Shown here: positions 33,611 through 43,295 of the stretch, in pieces
How the letters are laid out: every line of letters starts with the position of its first letter
Position numbering within the stretch: the first letter of the stretch is position 1
Assembly: GCA_026225395.1 (NCBI GenBank)
Contig: JAMFSR010000010.1
Span: 1 to 64,000 of the forward strand
Direction of reading: 5' to 3'
DNA length: 64,000 bases
Origin: Granulicella sapmiensis
Lineage (GTDB): Bacteria > Acidobacteriota > Terriglobia > Terriglobales > Acidobacteriaceae
Translations under genes and position numbers: made by a program
Notes under the pieces: model-generated
Seen by the model: only the letters and a program-made list of their open reading frames with translations
Told to the model about the DNA's origin: nothing
The model's database searches: none

Positions 33611-34477
33611 TTACCGGCGGTGCAATACATCAGCCGCCACACCCACAAAAAACACCACCGAAATCACCCCATTCAGCGTAAAGAACGCCGCATTCATACG
33701 CCGCAGATCGTGCGGTGAAATGATCGAGTGCTCATACGCCAGCAGCACCAGCACAATCGCCACGCCCACCAGCGCAATCAACCCCAACCCAAACGCATGC
33801 AGCAGCACAAACAACAGCGCCGCCATGCCCAGGTGCATCACCCTTGCAATCCAGAAAGCCCCGGAAAGCCCAAACGCCTGCGGAATACTGTTCAACCCAA
33901 CCTTACGGTCATGCTCAAAGTCCTGGCAGGCATAGAGCACATCAAAGCCGCCAACCCACAGGATCACGATCCCCGTAAGCAGCAACGCCCTCGGATCGAG
34001 CGACCCACGCACCGCAATCCATGCCGCCGCTGGCGCAATCCCCAGCGCCAACCCAAGCACCACATGCGACCACCGCGTGATCCGCTTCATGTAGCTGTAA
34101 GCCAGCACAACAAGCAAAGCAATCGGAGAAAGCTCCAGCGTCAGTCGGTTCAACATCGCCGCCCCGAACACGAACACGCCCGCAGCCAGAACCGTAAAGC
34201 TCAACACAAACCCACGCGAAAGCTCACCCTTCGGCAAAGCCCGCATCGCGGTCCTCGGATTCGCCGCGTCGATCTCGCTATCCACCAGCCGATTGAACGC
34301 CATCGCCGCGCTCCGCGCCGAAACCATGCAGACCACAATCCACAACAGCACCCGCACCGGAGGCCACCCACCAGCCGCCAGCACAGCACCCGTCAGCGCA
34401 AACGGCAACGCAAAGATCGAGTGTTCCCACTTGATCATCTCCAGCGTCACGCGCGTACTGCGAAGCACATTTTCCAT
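33611..34477 (-). CDS. UbiA-family prenyltransferase (menaquinone/ubiquinone-type)
   Basis: A 288-residue polytopic protein. The two Asp-rich motifs are FNRLVDSEIDAANPRT and YACQDFEHDRKVGLNS. They bind the Mg-prenyl diphosphate substrate. Eight to nine helices, for instance FALPFALTGAVLAAGG and LTGIVILWVGGFDVLY. The enzyme attaches a prenyl tail to an aromatic ring; in menaquinone makers of this lineage the acceptor may be a futalosine-pathway intermediate (MqnP-like). ATG 34477 is used; TTG 34486 is an alternative. The tamB-like gene ends 35 bases upstream, so both may share an operon. Confidence 0.9.
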   Translation of the reverse strand: MENVLRSTRVTLEMIKWEHSIFALPFALTGAVLAAGGWPPVRVLLWIVVCMVSARSAAMAFNRLVDSEIDAANPRTAMRALPKGELSRGFVLSFTVLAAGVFVFGAAMLNRLTLELSPIALLVVLAYSYMKRITRWSHVVLGLALGIAPAAAWIAVRGSLDPRALLLTGIVILWVGGFDVLYACQDFEHDRKVGLNSIPQAFGLSGAFWIARVMHLGMAALLFVLLHAFGLGLIALVGVAIVLVLLAYEHSIISPHDLRRMNAAFFTLNGVISVVFFVGVAADVLHRR

Positions 34478-34497
34478 CACCAACAATGTTACTTCGT

Positions 34498-34512
34498 CTG
34501 GGCTGTTCCCTG
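34498..34512 (-). repeat. Purine-rich post-stop repeat after the tamB-like gene
   Basis: In mRNA sense, CAGGGAACAGCCCAG directly follows the stop. The larger segment 34503-34520 matches 16561-16578 at 17 of 18 bases; part of it is the end of the coding frame. Confidence 0.45.
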
Positions 34513-37500
34513 TTATCTGTATCTCTTCCTCACCTTGTAAACCACCGAAAACACACCCGATTCATCGCGCGTCGCCACCAACGCCGTGTCTTGGTTGATC
34601 TGATACTGCACCTGGATCAGCTGCTCCGCAGTCTGGTTCACATTGGTCGCAAACGTCAACGTCACTTGCTTTCCAAGAGGCTCCTGCACCGTAATGCGAG
34701 CGCTTGAGTTGCCCAGCGTTCCCACAAACGCCGGATCGATCTTCACCGATCCCGCTCCAAACAGCTTTCCAACACGGCTCGAAACCGTAGCATTCAGCGC
34801 TCCACCCAACAGCGCCGAAGTCGTAGGATCGGTCCCAGCTTGCACCTGCTGCTCCTGATAAAGCTGCGCCTCTTCCTGCGTTCGTCCCAACGCAAGCAGG
34901 TTGAAGATGTCAGCCTCGGTAAGCGGCGGCTCCGAACGATACGTCGGCTTGATGCTCGTCGCTGTCCCATGAATGCCAATCGTGATGTCGTAGTTCTCCA
35001 CTCTCGCCGTGGCATCGAGATCGATCGTCGGATCGATCCGCACCGGATTGCTGAAGAAGATGTTCCCGCGCTCAAGCTCGTACTTCGTTCCCGCAAACGT
35101 CGCGCTTCCATCGGTAATCTGGATCTTGCCCAGGACGCTCGGCACTGCGACCGTTCCGCCGATCGTCAGGTCCACGTTGCCCGCAAGCTTCGCATAAGAG
35201 TTCTGGAAGTCCAGCTGCGGCGAACTCGTCGCATGGATCTCCAACCGTATCTTGTTCGTCGCCGAGTTCGGATCAGGCGGAGCCGAAACGCCACCCGTTC
35301 CCGAGAACGCCGCAAAGTCCACATCTGGTCCAACACCGAACCGCGTGATGTATACATTGCCCGACAACACCACCGACTGCGGTCCACCCTGCATCTGGAA
35401 ACTCGCATTCGCCGTCGCACTCAGCCCATACAAGCGGACACGGACATTCTCGCCGGTCGCTGTAAGGTCCGCGAAGATGCCCTTCTGATAGCTGATCGAT
35501 CCACCCAGCTTCAGCTGCCCTCCACCGGTTGTTGCCACTACATCCTGAACAGTCAAACGGTTCTCATTGAAGACCATTGTGCCGTTCATGTTGCTCAGGC
35601 CGTTCGGTATACCATCGACCGCTACATTGACGTTCACGAACTGCACATTCCCGGTGAGCGAAGGCTGCTTCATCCGCCCATCCGCCGCAACCTTGAACGT
35701 CACCTTGCCCGATGTGATTAGGTCCGGATCGAGCGTATGCGCAATTCGCATGCTGATGCTTCCACTGGCATTCAGCCCGAGCTTCCCGCCTTGCGGATCG
35801 TTGTCGCCAAACACGCCAACCGTCCCACCTGCATGCAGATCGGTATCCGGTCCCGTGATGTGCAGCTGATCGATCGTCACTACACCGCTGCGCAAGCTTG
35901 CGCGAATCGGCTCAGCGGACTTCAGCTCTATGCCTTGCGACTTGACATCGAAGTCCCCGAAATCAGCCGACCCCGTCAGCAGCATCGGCTTGGCCGCCGG
36001 CCCGGAGACCGTGACCGTTCCGTTGATCAACGACGTAGCCTTCATCGTATTGGTCGAAAACAACTCAAGCGGCTTCGCAACATCGAGCCCTGTAAGCGTC
36101 ATCTTCGCTTGCGTCTGGTAGTCGCCTACAAGTGAAGTTTGCCCGTTCAAACCAACCTGCGCACCAATCAGCGTTGCATGCAGATCGTAAGCGAGATTCG
36201 ATCCCGTACTGTTTGCGGTTGCATTGAGATCGCCGAGCAGCTTGCCATCCGCAGTGATGCTTGCCAGAGCAAACTTCGCATGCAGATTCGGCTCTTCGAT
36301 CGTTCCATCGGCGGAAACGTTGAACGAAAGCACACCATCTGCATTCGCATTCGCCTTCTGCACCGTATCGAACTTCGATAGCGTCAAATTGCTTCCCTGC
36401 AGTTGCGCGTTGATATGCTTCGACGTCAGGTTATAGCCGCCGCTGCCCGTAACCGACATCCCATGCGCAGCAACCAGCAGCTTCGTTGCGTCGATCTGCC
36501 TTCCTTTGGCGTTCACATCGACCGAGATCGTCTGATAGTTCTCGCCGTAAGCCGCACCGTTGGTCAGCGTGATAACCCCGCTCCCACTGAGGTTGTCGAC
36601 CGTACCGGAAGCATGCCCGTTCACATTGACAGTGCCCGTAACCGGAATCTTCTGCTGCTCTCCAGCCATCTGCAGCAGATCAGGGATCTGCGCGTTCGCA
36701 AGCTTCACCGTCGCATCGATCAGCAGCTCCTTGTCCCACACATAGTCCACCGCGCCATGGCGCAGGTACTCTTTCCGCGGCGTGAAGTTGCCCGTAACGT
36801 TCAGCACGGCGCTTCCACGCTTGATGGTCGAGCTGGCAATCGCAATGCCGCTATCCGGCGAGTAATCCGCATCGCCAACGACAGAGTCTATTTGTACATC
36901 GGTCACGGTCCCAAGCTTGACCTCGACATTGTCGGCAGCCAGATGACCCTTCACCTCAAGGTTGCGCACCGCTCCCTTCGCCGATCCTGTGAAAGCCAGC
37001 GTGCCATGCAGCACAACCGGAATCGCCGCGGTTCCCTTCTTGCCGTTGGCCTCAAAGCCGAGCCTCTGCAACAACTGATCGAACTCACCCAGATCATGAG
37101 CCTGTAGGTTCACTTGTAACGCCGTAAGCGGATCGCCGTTGTTCACGCCAAGAACGCCGTTGGTCGTCAGCACGGTCTGCGGCGTCGTTAATGTGAGCTG
37201 CGCAATGTTCACCACTTCCCTGCGTCCGTCGTAATGGCCAAGCACCTTACCGCGCAGCGGAATGTTCGAAGGATAACCGCGGTTCGGGAGGCCCGTTGGC
37301 GTGAAGTCGAGGTTAGCGTCAACCTGCACGCTATCCGAGATCTCCTTCACTGAGCCGCCCCACTCTACCTTCACAGGCCCGTTGATCGAGGTGTCAAAGC
37401 CAAGATCTCCATAGTTCTTCGGAGCAGTGAACTCCATGATTGTGCGCAGTGAAATTCCATTCACAACCACGGTGAGATACGCATGCGCGTGAGCCACCGG

Positions 37501-38895
37501 CGTAAACGCCATAGACTCTACAGGAGCCTTCGCGCCAATGCCCTTTGCTGTCGTGTTGGCCGTCGTCGCAGCAGCTACAGCAGTAGCCGAAGCGGCAGCT
37601 GTGTTCGGAGGAACTTCGCCGAGCCAGTTCTCGATCTTCATCTCACCGGCGATCTTTCCACCGCCGGGAAGAGTGCTGGTGAGCGCCGTGAACAACAACT
37701 CCGTCGGAGTCACATGAAGCTGCGCCGCCGCATCGACATCGTGTACGCGCACTTCAGGGATCACATATCCTGCGCGGTGCGCTTTCACGCTTCCGACCAG
37801 CAGGTAGCCCGCTTTGCAGTCGGGATCAGGCGGAAGCATCTTTGAATCCGCAGGCAGTGGCTTCTTGTTGTGGCGCTGCCAGAAGTGCGGATTCTTCTGC
37901 GCGACCTGCGGCGTAACCACGCAGTTGCGGCCATGCAACTCAAGCTCAGCGGTTCCATGGGTAAAGCCCTCAATGCCGGCCAGAATGCCAAGCTGTTTAA
38001 GTTCAATCGACCCAAGAGCATTCGCCTGCCATTCTGGCTTGTTGAAGTGCTGCAGCAGTGCGTTCGCAGTCAGATGCGTCGACGTTCCGGTGGCGAAATC
38101 GAAGCTCTTGAGCTCCGCCATGTCACGGCCGAACTCCGCTTCCAGATGCAGCTTGGACTGAACCTCCGGTTGATTGCTGATCTTGGTAAGCAGGTTGGCG
38201 AGATCGAGCGTGATTCCATAATGATCCGCCGATGGAATGTAATGCACTTCAACATTGAGATCTTTCGCGGCCACATCGAATGGGATGGCGCGATCATTCA
38301 CCACAGCTAATCCGTTCGCCAGCTCAACCTTTCCAGCTTGGAGATCGAGCAGGGTATTTTGAATCGGCTCCGTGCTTGGGGTGGGATGTTTCGGCACCGG
38401 CTGATTCGTTTTGCCGTCCTTATCGATGATCAGGTGAAAGTGCGGTTGCTCCACGCGCAGATAGCTGAGACCGACGTGCGATTGCGCGCCCTTGCTCACC
38501 GTATGCGAAAGGAAGGTATGAATCTTCACACGCAGCAGAATCTTGTCCGCGGAAAGATATGGCATCTGGTCCGCGGCTTCCGTTCCATGAATGACAAGGC
38601 CGTCTGCTTCAATGGCGAGATGCCAGAGATCAAACGTGATGCGATGCAGCTCAACGCGGCCACCAGTTGAGTCTTCAAGAACAGACACCACTTGCGCACC
38701 CACGCGGCGTTGAAAGTCCGCGGTCGTCGTGTAGTAAGCGCCACCCGCAAGCAGAATCACGATCAGCAGCAGCAACGAACCGGCAGCCCATGCCACCATT
38801 CTTCCGATGCTCCTACGCTTCGGAGCAGACGCTGAAGGCTTTGCGGGATCGACATCATGCTTGAGTTGGTTATCTGGACGATTCAAGTCGCTCAT
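34513..38895 (-). CDS. TamB-like translocation/assembly module protein (DUF490)
   Basis: A 1460-residue protein with an N-terminal membrane anchor (MVAWAAGSLLLLIVILLAGGAYY) and a long beta-helical periplasmic body of repeated strands. The C-terminal DUF490 segment contains YELERGNIFFSNPVRIDPTI, NYDITIGIHGTATSIKPTYR and EADIFNLLALGRTQEEAQ. TamB-type proteins span the periplasm and support outer-membrane lipid or protein delivery. ATG 38895 overlaps the stop of the upstream SurA-like gene (ATGA). Its neighbours are a BamA-like and a SurA-like gene, a coherent envelope-assembly operon. Confidence 0.9.
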   Translation of the reverse strand: MSDLNRPDNQLKHDVDPAKPSASAPKRRSIGRMVAWAAGSLLLLIVILLAGGAYYTTTADFQRRVGAQVVSVLEDSTGGRVELHRITFDLWHLAIEADGLVIHGTEAADQMPYLSADKILLRVKIHTFLSHTVSKGAQSHVGLSYLRVEQPHFHLIIDKDGKTNQPVPKHPTPSTEPIQNTLLDLQAGKVELANGLAVVNDRAIPFDVAAKDLNVEVHYIPSADHYGITLDLANLLTKISNQPEVQSKLHLEAEFGRDMAELKSFDFATGTSTHLTANALLQHFNKPEWQANALGSIELKQLGILAGIEGFTHGTAELELHGRNCVVTPQVAQKNPHFWQRHNKKPLPADSKMLPPDPDCKAGYLLVGSVKAHRAGYVIPEVRVHDVDAAAQLHVTPTELLFTALTSTLPGGGKIAGEMKIENWLGEVPPNTAAASATAVAAATTANTTAKGIGAKAPVESMAFTPVAHAHAYLTVVVNGISLRTIMEFTAPKNYGDLGFDTSINGPVKVEWGGSVKEISDSVQVDANLDFTPTGLPNRGYPSNIPLRGKVLGHYDGRREVVNIAQLTLTTPQTVLTTNGVLGVNNGDPLTALQVNLQAHDLGEFDQLLQRLGFEANGKKGTAAIPVVLHGTLAFTGSAKGAVRNLEVKGHLAADNVEVKLGTVTDVQIDSVVGDADYSPDSGIAIASSTIKRGSAVLNVTGNFTPRKEYLRHGAVDYVWDKELLIDATVKLANAQIPDLLQMAGEQQKIPVTGTVNVNGHASGTVDNLSGSGVITLTNGAAYGENYQTISVDVNAKGRQIDATKLLVAAHGMSVTGSGGYNLTSKHINAQLQGSNLTLSKFDTVQKANANADGVLSFNVSADGTIEEPNLHAKFALASITADGKLLGDLNATANSTGSNLAYDLHATLIGAQVGLNGQTSLVGDYQTQAKMTLTGLDVAKPLELFSTNTMKATSLINGTVTVSGPAAKPMLLTGSADFGDFDVKSQGIELKSAEPIRASLRSGVVTIDQLHITGPDTDLHAGGTVGVFGDNDPQGGKLGLNASGSISMRIAHTLDPDLITSGKVTFKVAADGRMKQPSLTGNVQFVNVNVAVDGIPNGLSNMNGTMVFNENRLTVQDVVATTGGGQLKLGGSISYQKGIFADLTATGENVRVRLYGLSATANASFQMQGGPQSVVLSGNVYITRFGVGPDVDFAAFSGTGGVSAPPDPNSATNKIRLEIHATSSPQLDFQNSYAKLAGNVDLTIGGTVAVPSVLGKIQITDGSATFAGTKYELERGNIFFSNPVRIDPTIDLDATARVENYDITIGIHGTATSIKPTYRSEPPLTEADIFNLLALGRTQEEAQLYQEQQVQAGTDPTTSALLGGALNATVSSRVGKLFGAGSVKIDPAFVGTLGNSSARITVQEPLGKQVTLTFATNVNQTAEQLIQVQYQINQDTALVATRDESGVFSVVYKVRKRYR

Positions 38896-39692
38896 GGCGC
38901 CCCCTCGCCCGGGTGCATCACGACGACGCTACCCTGTGCTCTAAGGCTCTTCAACCAATCGTCCAGCAGCTTTGACACCTGTTGCTGCAATAACACTTCC
39001 TGGATCCTGCTCGAAATAGACTCCAGCGGCGGCGGTGCAACATGCTGCTCGGCGTACAGCGGAAGCATTGTGTCGGTGTAATATTTTTTGATTTGCGCAA
39101 GGTCGATCTTGATGCCCATCCGGAAGCGCTGCTCGATGAACTCAAGAACCTCCATCCGCTCTTTCCAAAGAATGATGATGCTCTTCTCGTCGAACCCCTG
39201 GCTTGCGAGGAAGTGATTCCATCCGGCTTCTGTCTCGCAGTGAAACTCCTTGCAGGTTGGGATCGCCTTGCGCAGCGCGTCGAGGTCCTTGGTTGCGTCC
39301 TCGCTGCTGACCGCGTTTTCCGGCTGAAGACGAGACTGTTGCAGGATGAGATCACGGTTGATCAATCGCTCGATCGCGCTATCGCGTGAGTAGACACCGC
39401 TCGCTTCGCCATAAGGCAGCAGTGCGGCAAAGCGCTTCTCCTGGTCGACGTCGCTATCGAGGATAAGATCGCCGTTCACGATGACATCCACGCGATCCAA
39501 CTGCGTTCCCTGCACGACCGGCAGTTGAGGCGCGGCGGCCTTTGGCTCGGGTGCGGTCTTAGGAACGGAGTTTCTTTGGGCTGTACTCTGCGCGTGAACG
39601 AGCCCCGACGCGGCGCATGAGACGACAAGCATCATCGCGATTCTTGTGATCCTGCGAAGGGCGATGCTCTCGATATGAACGATTCGCGTCAT
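38892..39692 (-). CDS. SurA-like periplasmic chaperone lacking a PPIase domain
   Basis: The 266-residue product has a signal peptide (RRITRIAMMLVVSCAASGLVHAQ) and a SurA N-terminal-type domain: LDRVDVIVNGDLILDSDVDQEK, DSAIERLINRDLILQQSRL. No parvulin repeat follows; the C-terminal part is helical (IKKYYTDTMLPLYAEQ). I infer a chaperone for outer-membrane proteins, which fits its position after the BamA-like gene. ATG 39692 lies 7 bases after the BamA stop; the upstream TTG 39716 overlaps BamA. Similar PpiC-less proteins exist, so function is by analogy. Confidence 0.72.
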   Translation of the reverse strand: MTRIVHIESIALRRITRIAMMLVVSCAASGLVHAQSTAQRNSVPKTAPEPKAAAPQLPVVQGTQLDRVDVIVNGDLILDSDVDQEKRFAALLPYGEASGVYSRDSAIERLINRDLILQQSRLQPENAVSSEDATKDLDALRKAIPTCKEFHCETEAGWNHFLASQGFDEKSIIILWKERMEVLEFIEQRFRMGIKIDLAQIKKYYTDTMLPLYAEQHVAPPPLESISSRIQEVLLQQQVSKLLDDWLKSLRAQGSVVVMHPGEGAP

Positions 39693-39699
39693 CTTGGTC

Positions 39700-42600
39700 T
39701 TAGAAGCTCTGTCCAATGCTGAAGAAGAAGTTGAAGTGACTGGCCTGACCGACGTATGGAGCTGCGCCGGTGTAGTCGTTGAACACGGGATAGATCGGTG
39801 GATTCAAGTTGTAGCTGAAGTCCACGCGGATCGGGCCAACGGGAGTTCCATAGCGAAGGCCCAGGCCCACGGCATGGGAGTAGTAGTTGAAGTTGCAGGT
39901 ACCCACAGCGGTGTCTTGTGTTTGTCCTGCGGGGATGGTGATGTTCCTGCAGGACTGCTGGTTGGGCTGATGAAAGTTCTTAACGCTCTTGAACATGTCG
40001 CCCACGTATTGGAAGGAGTTACCCATGTCGTGGAAGATGACGAAAGAGATGCTGTCGCCGACGACGGGAAGTGTGGGTGGTGGAAGCCGCAGCTCAAATG
40101 TGTTGACGACAACACCGGTGCCGCCAACGGGATAGCCTGTTGTGAGATCGCGAGGCCCTGCGTCGTTGATGCCGAAGCCGCGATGCGATGTTGCGCCACC
40201 GGCGTAGAGCCGCTCCGGAAGCGGAACAGCAATGCATGTTGGGTTGAGCACAAGCAGCGCGCCAGAGCAGGCTGTGCTCGCGACTCCAAGCTGTCCTGCG
40301 CCGGAAGACACCGCGTTGGGATTAGGGCCGAAGGAGTTCTCAAAACCGACACGCAGGTTTCGGGCAAACGTGTACTTGTGCTTGCCGAATGTGTAATACG
40401 TGGACTGCGAGACATCGACCTTGTTGAAGTCCGTATCCGAGCCGAACTTCGACGACGCGATGAACTCCTGGATGGAAAAGTACTGGCCGCGCTTGGCGTC
40501 CAGCGGCGTTGGATCACGCGTGTCGCGGAAGTATGTAATACCAGGACCGCCTACCGTCACGGGTTCCGATAGCTGCGGGATCAGGTTGGGCGTGATTTCC
40601 AGACTGTCGGGGTTGACCGACACACGGCGAAACTGGAAGTCGTAGATAACGTTGTCGGCTTTCTTGATCTTCTGCGTGACGCGGACATCGCCCTGCAACG
40701 TGGAGGAAGCGAACGTGCTGATGTTCTGCACGTTCGAGTACCCGCCGGAGATCGTTCCGGTGAAGTTGCGATGGCCCAACAGTTGAGGATTGTTGAAGCT
40801 GAGCGTGGCTACTTCTTCCAGCAAGCCATACGTCGTATGCAGCGTCAGAGAGTCTTCGGTGCCGCGCAGGTTGATACGCGATACATCGAGCGAAACGCGA
40901 GGGCTTACGCCTGCCTGGCCGTTCTGCGCTGCGGTGGTTCCACGCGTCTGTCCTGTGGTGATTCCAGGAGTTCCCGTCTGCGCTTCGAAGCCGAAGCCGT
41001 ACGTCACGTCCCAGCGTTTGGCTTCTGTTAGTTGAACGAGAATGTTCTTCGCTGGAGCATTGCCCGTTGGGTTTTGAATGGCGGCGTTCACTTCATTGAA
41101 GAGCGCCAGGTTGTAGAGCCTGCGCTGTGTTTCAAGCAAGGCCGCCTGATCCAGCGGATCGCCCGCGTGAACGCGAAGCTGACGCTCTACGATCGAAGGC
41201 TTGGTGTGAACGATGCCGGAAAGCAACACTTTATCGATGAAGACCTGCTGCCCTTCCGTAACGTTCAGCGTCACGTCGGTCTTGGTGGCATCGTCCTTTT
41301 CGACGTTCTGCGCGATCTCGATCTTCGCGTGATCGAATCCATGGGCGATGTAGTAGCTCAACACCGCATCGCGATCGCCGGAAAGCGTGATCAGAGAGAA
41401 GGGCTGTCCGCTCTGCGCGTTCAAGAGCGCATGCACAGTCTTCTCCCGCGAAGGATCCACGCCGGCGAACTCGACAGCGCCGAATTTTTGTTGCGTGCCT
41501 TCCTCAATCGTGAAGGTCACCTGGATTTGAGCGATCTTGAGCGGTTGGCCGTTCGGGCCCGTATCAATGTCCTTGGCTGCTGAAGTCACCTTCGCGGCAC
41601 TGAAACCATTAGCGCGGTAAAGCGACAGGATGGAATCGACATCGGCATCCACCAGCTGCTTACTGTACTTACCGTTCCGCACATACGCGTCCGCTTTTTT
41701 CACGCGAAGAAGTTCTTCCAAGAGATCCGTATCGAAGTACTTGTTGCCCTTGATCTTCACGGCCGTAACCTTATGACGCTGGCCTTCGGTTACGTCATAC
41801 TCCACCGTGACATTGCCGGTCCCTCTTCCCAGGTACTTCACCGTCGACTGCACATCGAAGTAGCCCTGCTGCTGCAGGTAGTCGCGAATGTTGAACCCGC
41901 CTTCGTTGATCAGATCGCGATCGACGGCGCCTTCTTCAAAGATGGGAACAAGCAGATGCATGCGCGACTTGGAGATCTTCGCTCCATTGATGACGACCTT
42001 CACGATCGGCCCCTGCTCATCGACAAAATCGTAGTTGAGCTTTTTCGCAGGCTCATCATAAGTCTGCTTCTGCATGCTGACGGTCGCTTCCAGCCGATCC
42101 TTCTTCTGGTAGTAACTGCGAACGTCCGAGAGGGCCGTGCTGGTGGTTTCGCGGCCCACTTTTACCTGGCAGTGTTTGCGAAACTTGAGTGCGAGTTTGG
42201 AGCAGTCGAGTTTGCCCTTCTTGCGAAAGTCGGCAACCGTGATGCCGGGGTCTTTTCCGCCGACAGTGACAGCACCCACGCGCGCCTGGGTACCTACGTT
42301 GACCGTGAACGTGGCGTTTACCTGGTGGTTGACGTCGTCGCGCGTCGTATCCACCTTCACGGTGCCTTCATAAAAGCCATTCTCCGCAAGCGTCTGCTTC
42401 ACTCCTTCGACAGCTGCCGGGATCTGGGCTTCGGTAAAGGGAGTGCCGGGATCGAGTTTGGTGGCAAACTCCAGCAGCGACGCCAGCCGCTCCTGCGTGA
42501 CACCGGTGATCTGGATGCGGCCGACGTAGTAACGCGGCGTACCTGCGTAGATGAGCACCAAGCCCGTGCCGTCGACTGCTCCACTCACGCTGATGTCGCG

Positions 42601-43083
42601 ATAACGGCCGCTGGCGAAGAGCCGCCGCAGATCGTTGCGGACCTTGTCGGGGTCGAGCGGCTGGCCGGTCTTCTGCGTCAGCTCGGAGAAAATCGGGTCC
42701 GTAGGGGCAAACGTTACGCCTTCAAAACGGACAGCCGTTACGTTCGATCCACTCTTGTCCCAGATGGTCGTGGGCAATGGGGCCAGCGTGTTCGTAACGG
42801 ATGTAGCGGTCGGGACTGCTGCAGGGGTTGCCGGTCCATTCTGGCTGGCTTGCGGCGTGGAGTTCGGTGCCGACGGATTGGTCACCGTGTTTTGCGGGGC
42901 GGTTTGGCTGGCGGCCTCGCCGTTGATCACGCCCGGACTTTGGGCCGTCGAGCGGCTCACCAAAACAAAGGGAATTGTTGACACGGCCAGAAGAAAAACT
43001 GCGGGCAGGGCGCTGAACGGAACCAAAGGGATCCGAAACCAATCGCTACGCTTGCTCCGAGTTGAACTCTCCAGACCCACCAC
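39700..43083 (-). CDS. bamA: Outer-membrane assembly protein BamA/Omp85
   Basis: The protein (1127 aa) has a signal peptide (PLVPFSALPAVFLLAVSTIPFVLV), a Pro/Thr/Asn-rich linker, several POTRA repeats (QPLDPDKVRNDLRRLFASGRY, HKVTAVKIKGNKYFDTDLLE, KPSIVERQLRVHAGDPLDQ) and a C-terminal barrel ending HFNFFFSIGQSF. The barrel contains the SHRGFG-type motif of Omp85. There are more POTRA-like segments and a longer periplasmic part than in E. coli BamA (810 aa). I place the start at GTG 43083, five bases after GGGAAGG; an ATG 43329 frame would run into the divergent gene's 5' end. Its role is barrel insertion into the outer membrane. Confidence 0.88.
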   Translation of the reverse strand: MVGLESSTRSKRSDWFRIPLVPFSALPAVFLLAVSTIPFVLVSRSTAQSPGVINGEAASQTAPQNTVTNPSAPNSTPQASQNGPATPAAVPTATSVTNTLAPLPTTIWDKSGSNVTAVRFEGVTFAPTDPIFSELTQKTGQPLDPDKVRNDLRRLFASGRYRDISVSGAVDGTGLVLIYAGTPRYYVGRIQITGVTQERLASLLEFATKLDPGTPFTEAQIPAAVEGVKQTLAENGFYEGTVKVDTTRDDVNHQVNATFTVNVGTQARVGAVTVGGKDPGITVADFRKKGKLDCSKLALKFRKHCQVKVGRETTSTALSDVRSYYQKKDRLEATVSMQKQTYDEPAKKLNYDFVDEQGPIVKVVINGAKISKSRMHLLVPIFEEGAVDRDLINEGGFNIRDYLQQQGYFDVQSTVKYLGRGTGNVTVEYDVTEGQRHKVTAVKIKGNKYFDTDLLEELLRVKKADAYVRNGKYSKQLVDADVDSILSLYRANGFSAAKVTSAAKDIDTGPNGQPLKIAQIQVTFTIEEGTQQKFGAVEFAGVDPSREKTVHALLNAQSGQPFSLITLSGDRDAVLSYYIAHGFDHAKIEIAQNVEKDDATKTDVTLNVTEGQQVFIDKVLLSGIVHTKPSIVERQLRVHAGDPLDQAALLETQRRLYNLALFNEVNAAIQNPTGNAPAKNILVQLTEAKRWDVTYGFGFEAQTGTPGITTGQTRGTTAAQNGQAGVSPRVSLDVSRINLRGTEDSLTLHTTYGLLEEVATLSFNNPQLLGHRNFTGTISGGYSNVQNISTFASSTLQGDVRVTQKIKKADNVIYDFQFRRVSVNPDSLEITPNLIPQLSEPVTVGGPGITYFRDTRDPTPLDAKRGQYFSIQEFIASSKFGSDTDFNKVDVSQSTYYTFGKHKYTFARNLRVGFENSFGPNPNAVSSGAGQLGVASTACSGALLVLNPTCIAVPLPERLYAGGATSHRGFGINDAGPRDLTTGYPVGGTGVVVNTFELRLPPPTLPVVGDSISFVIFHDMGNSFQYVGDMFKSVKNFHQPNQQSCRNITIPAGQTQDTAVGTCNFNYYSHAVGLGLRYGTPVGPIRVDFSYNLNPPIYPVFNDYTGAAPYVGQASHFNFFFSIGQSF

Positions 43084-43295
43084 CGCGCCTTCCCTTGCAG
43101 CATACTGTGTTCGCTTACAGCCGGCTGTTGCTGTAACCCTGCAGATCCGGTTACCAGTAGCGACTTTCGAGCGGCCTCGCGGAATTTCCGTCTCGTGTCC
43201 CCTTATGGATGCCAAATCAGCGACATAGGTTCGATCACCCGAACCATCGTATCGTGCCACCGTGGGGCTGCTCGCTGGCCTCTTATACTTGGACG
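43084..43295. other. Divergent intergenic region between bamA and a ThiF-family gene
   Basis: About 210 bases between divergent starts. The bamA reading frame stays open here, but its protein sequence is low in hydrophobic and signal-like character, so I treat it as promoter region. No clear -35/-10 pair was picked. Confidence 0.4.
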
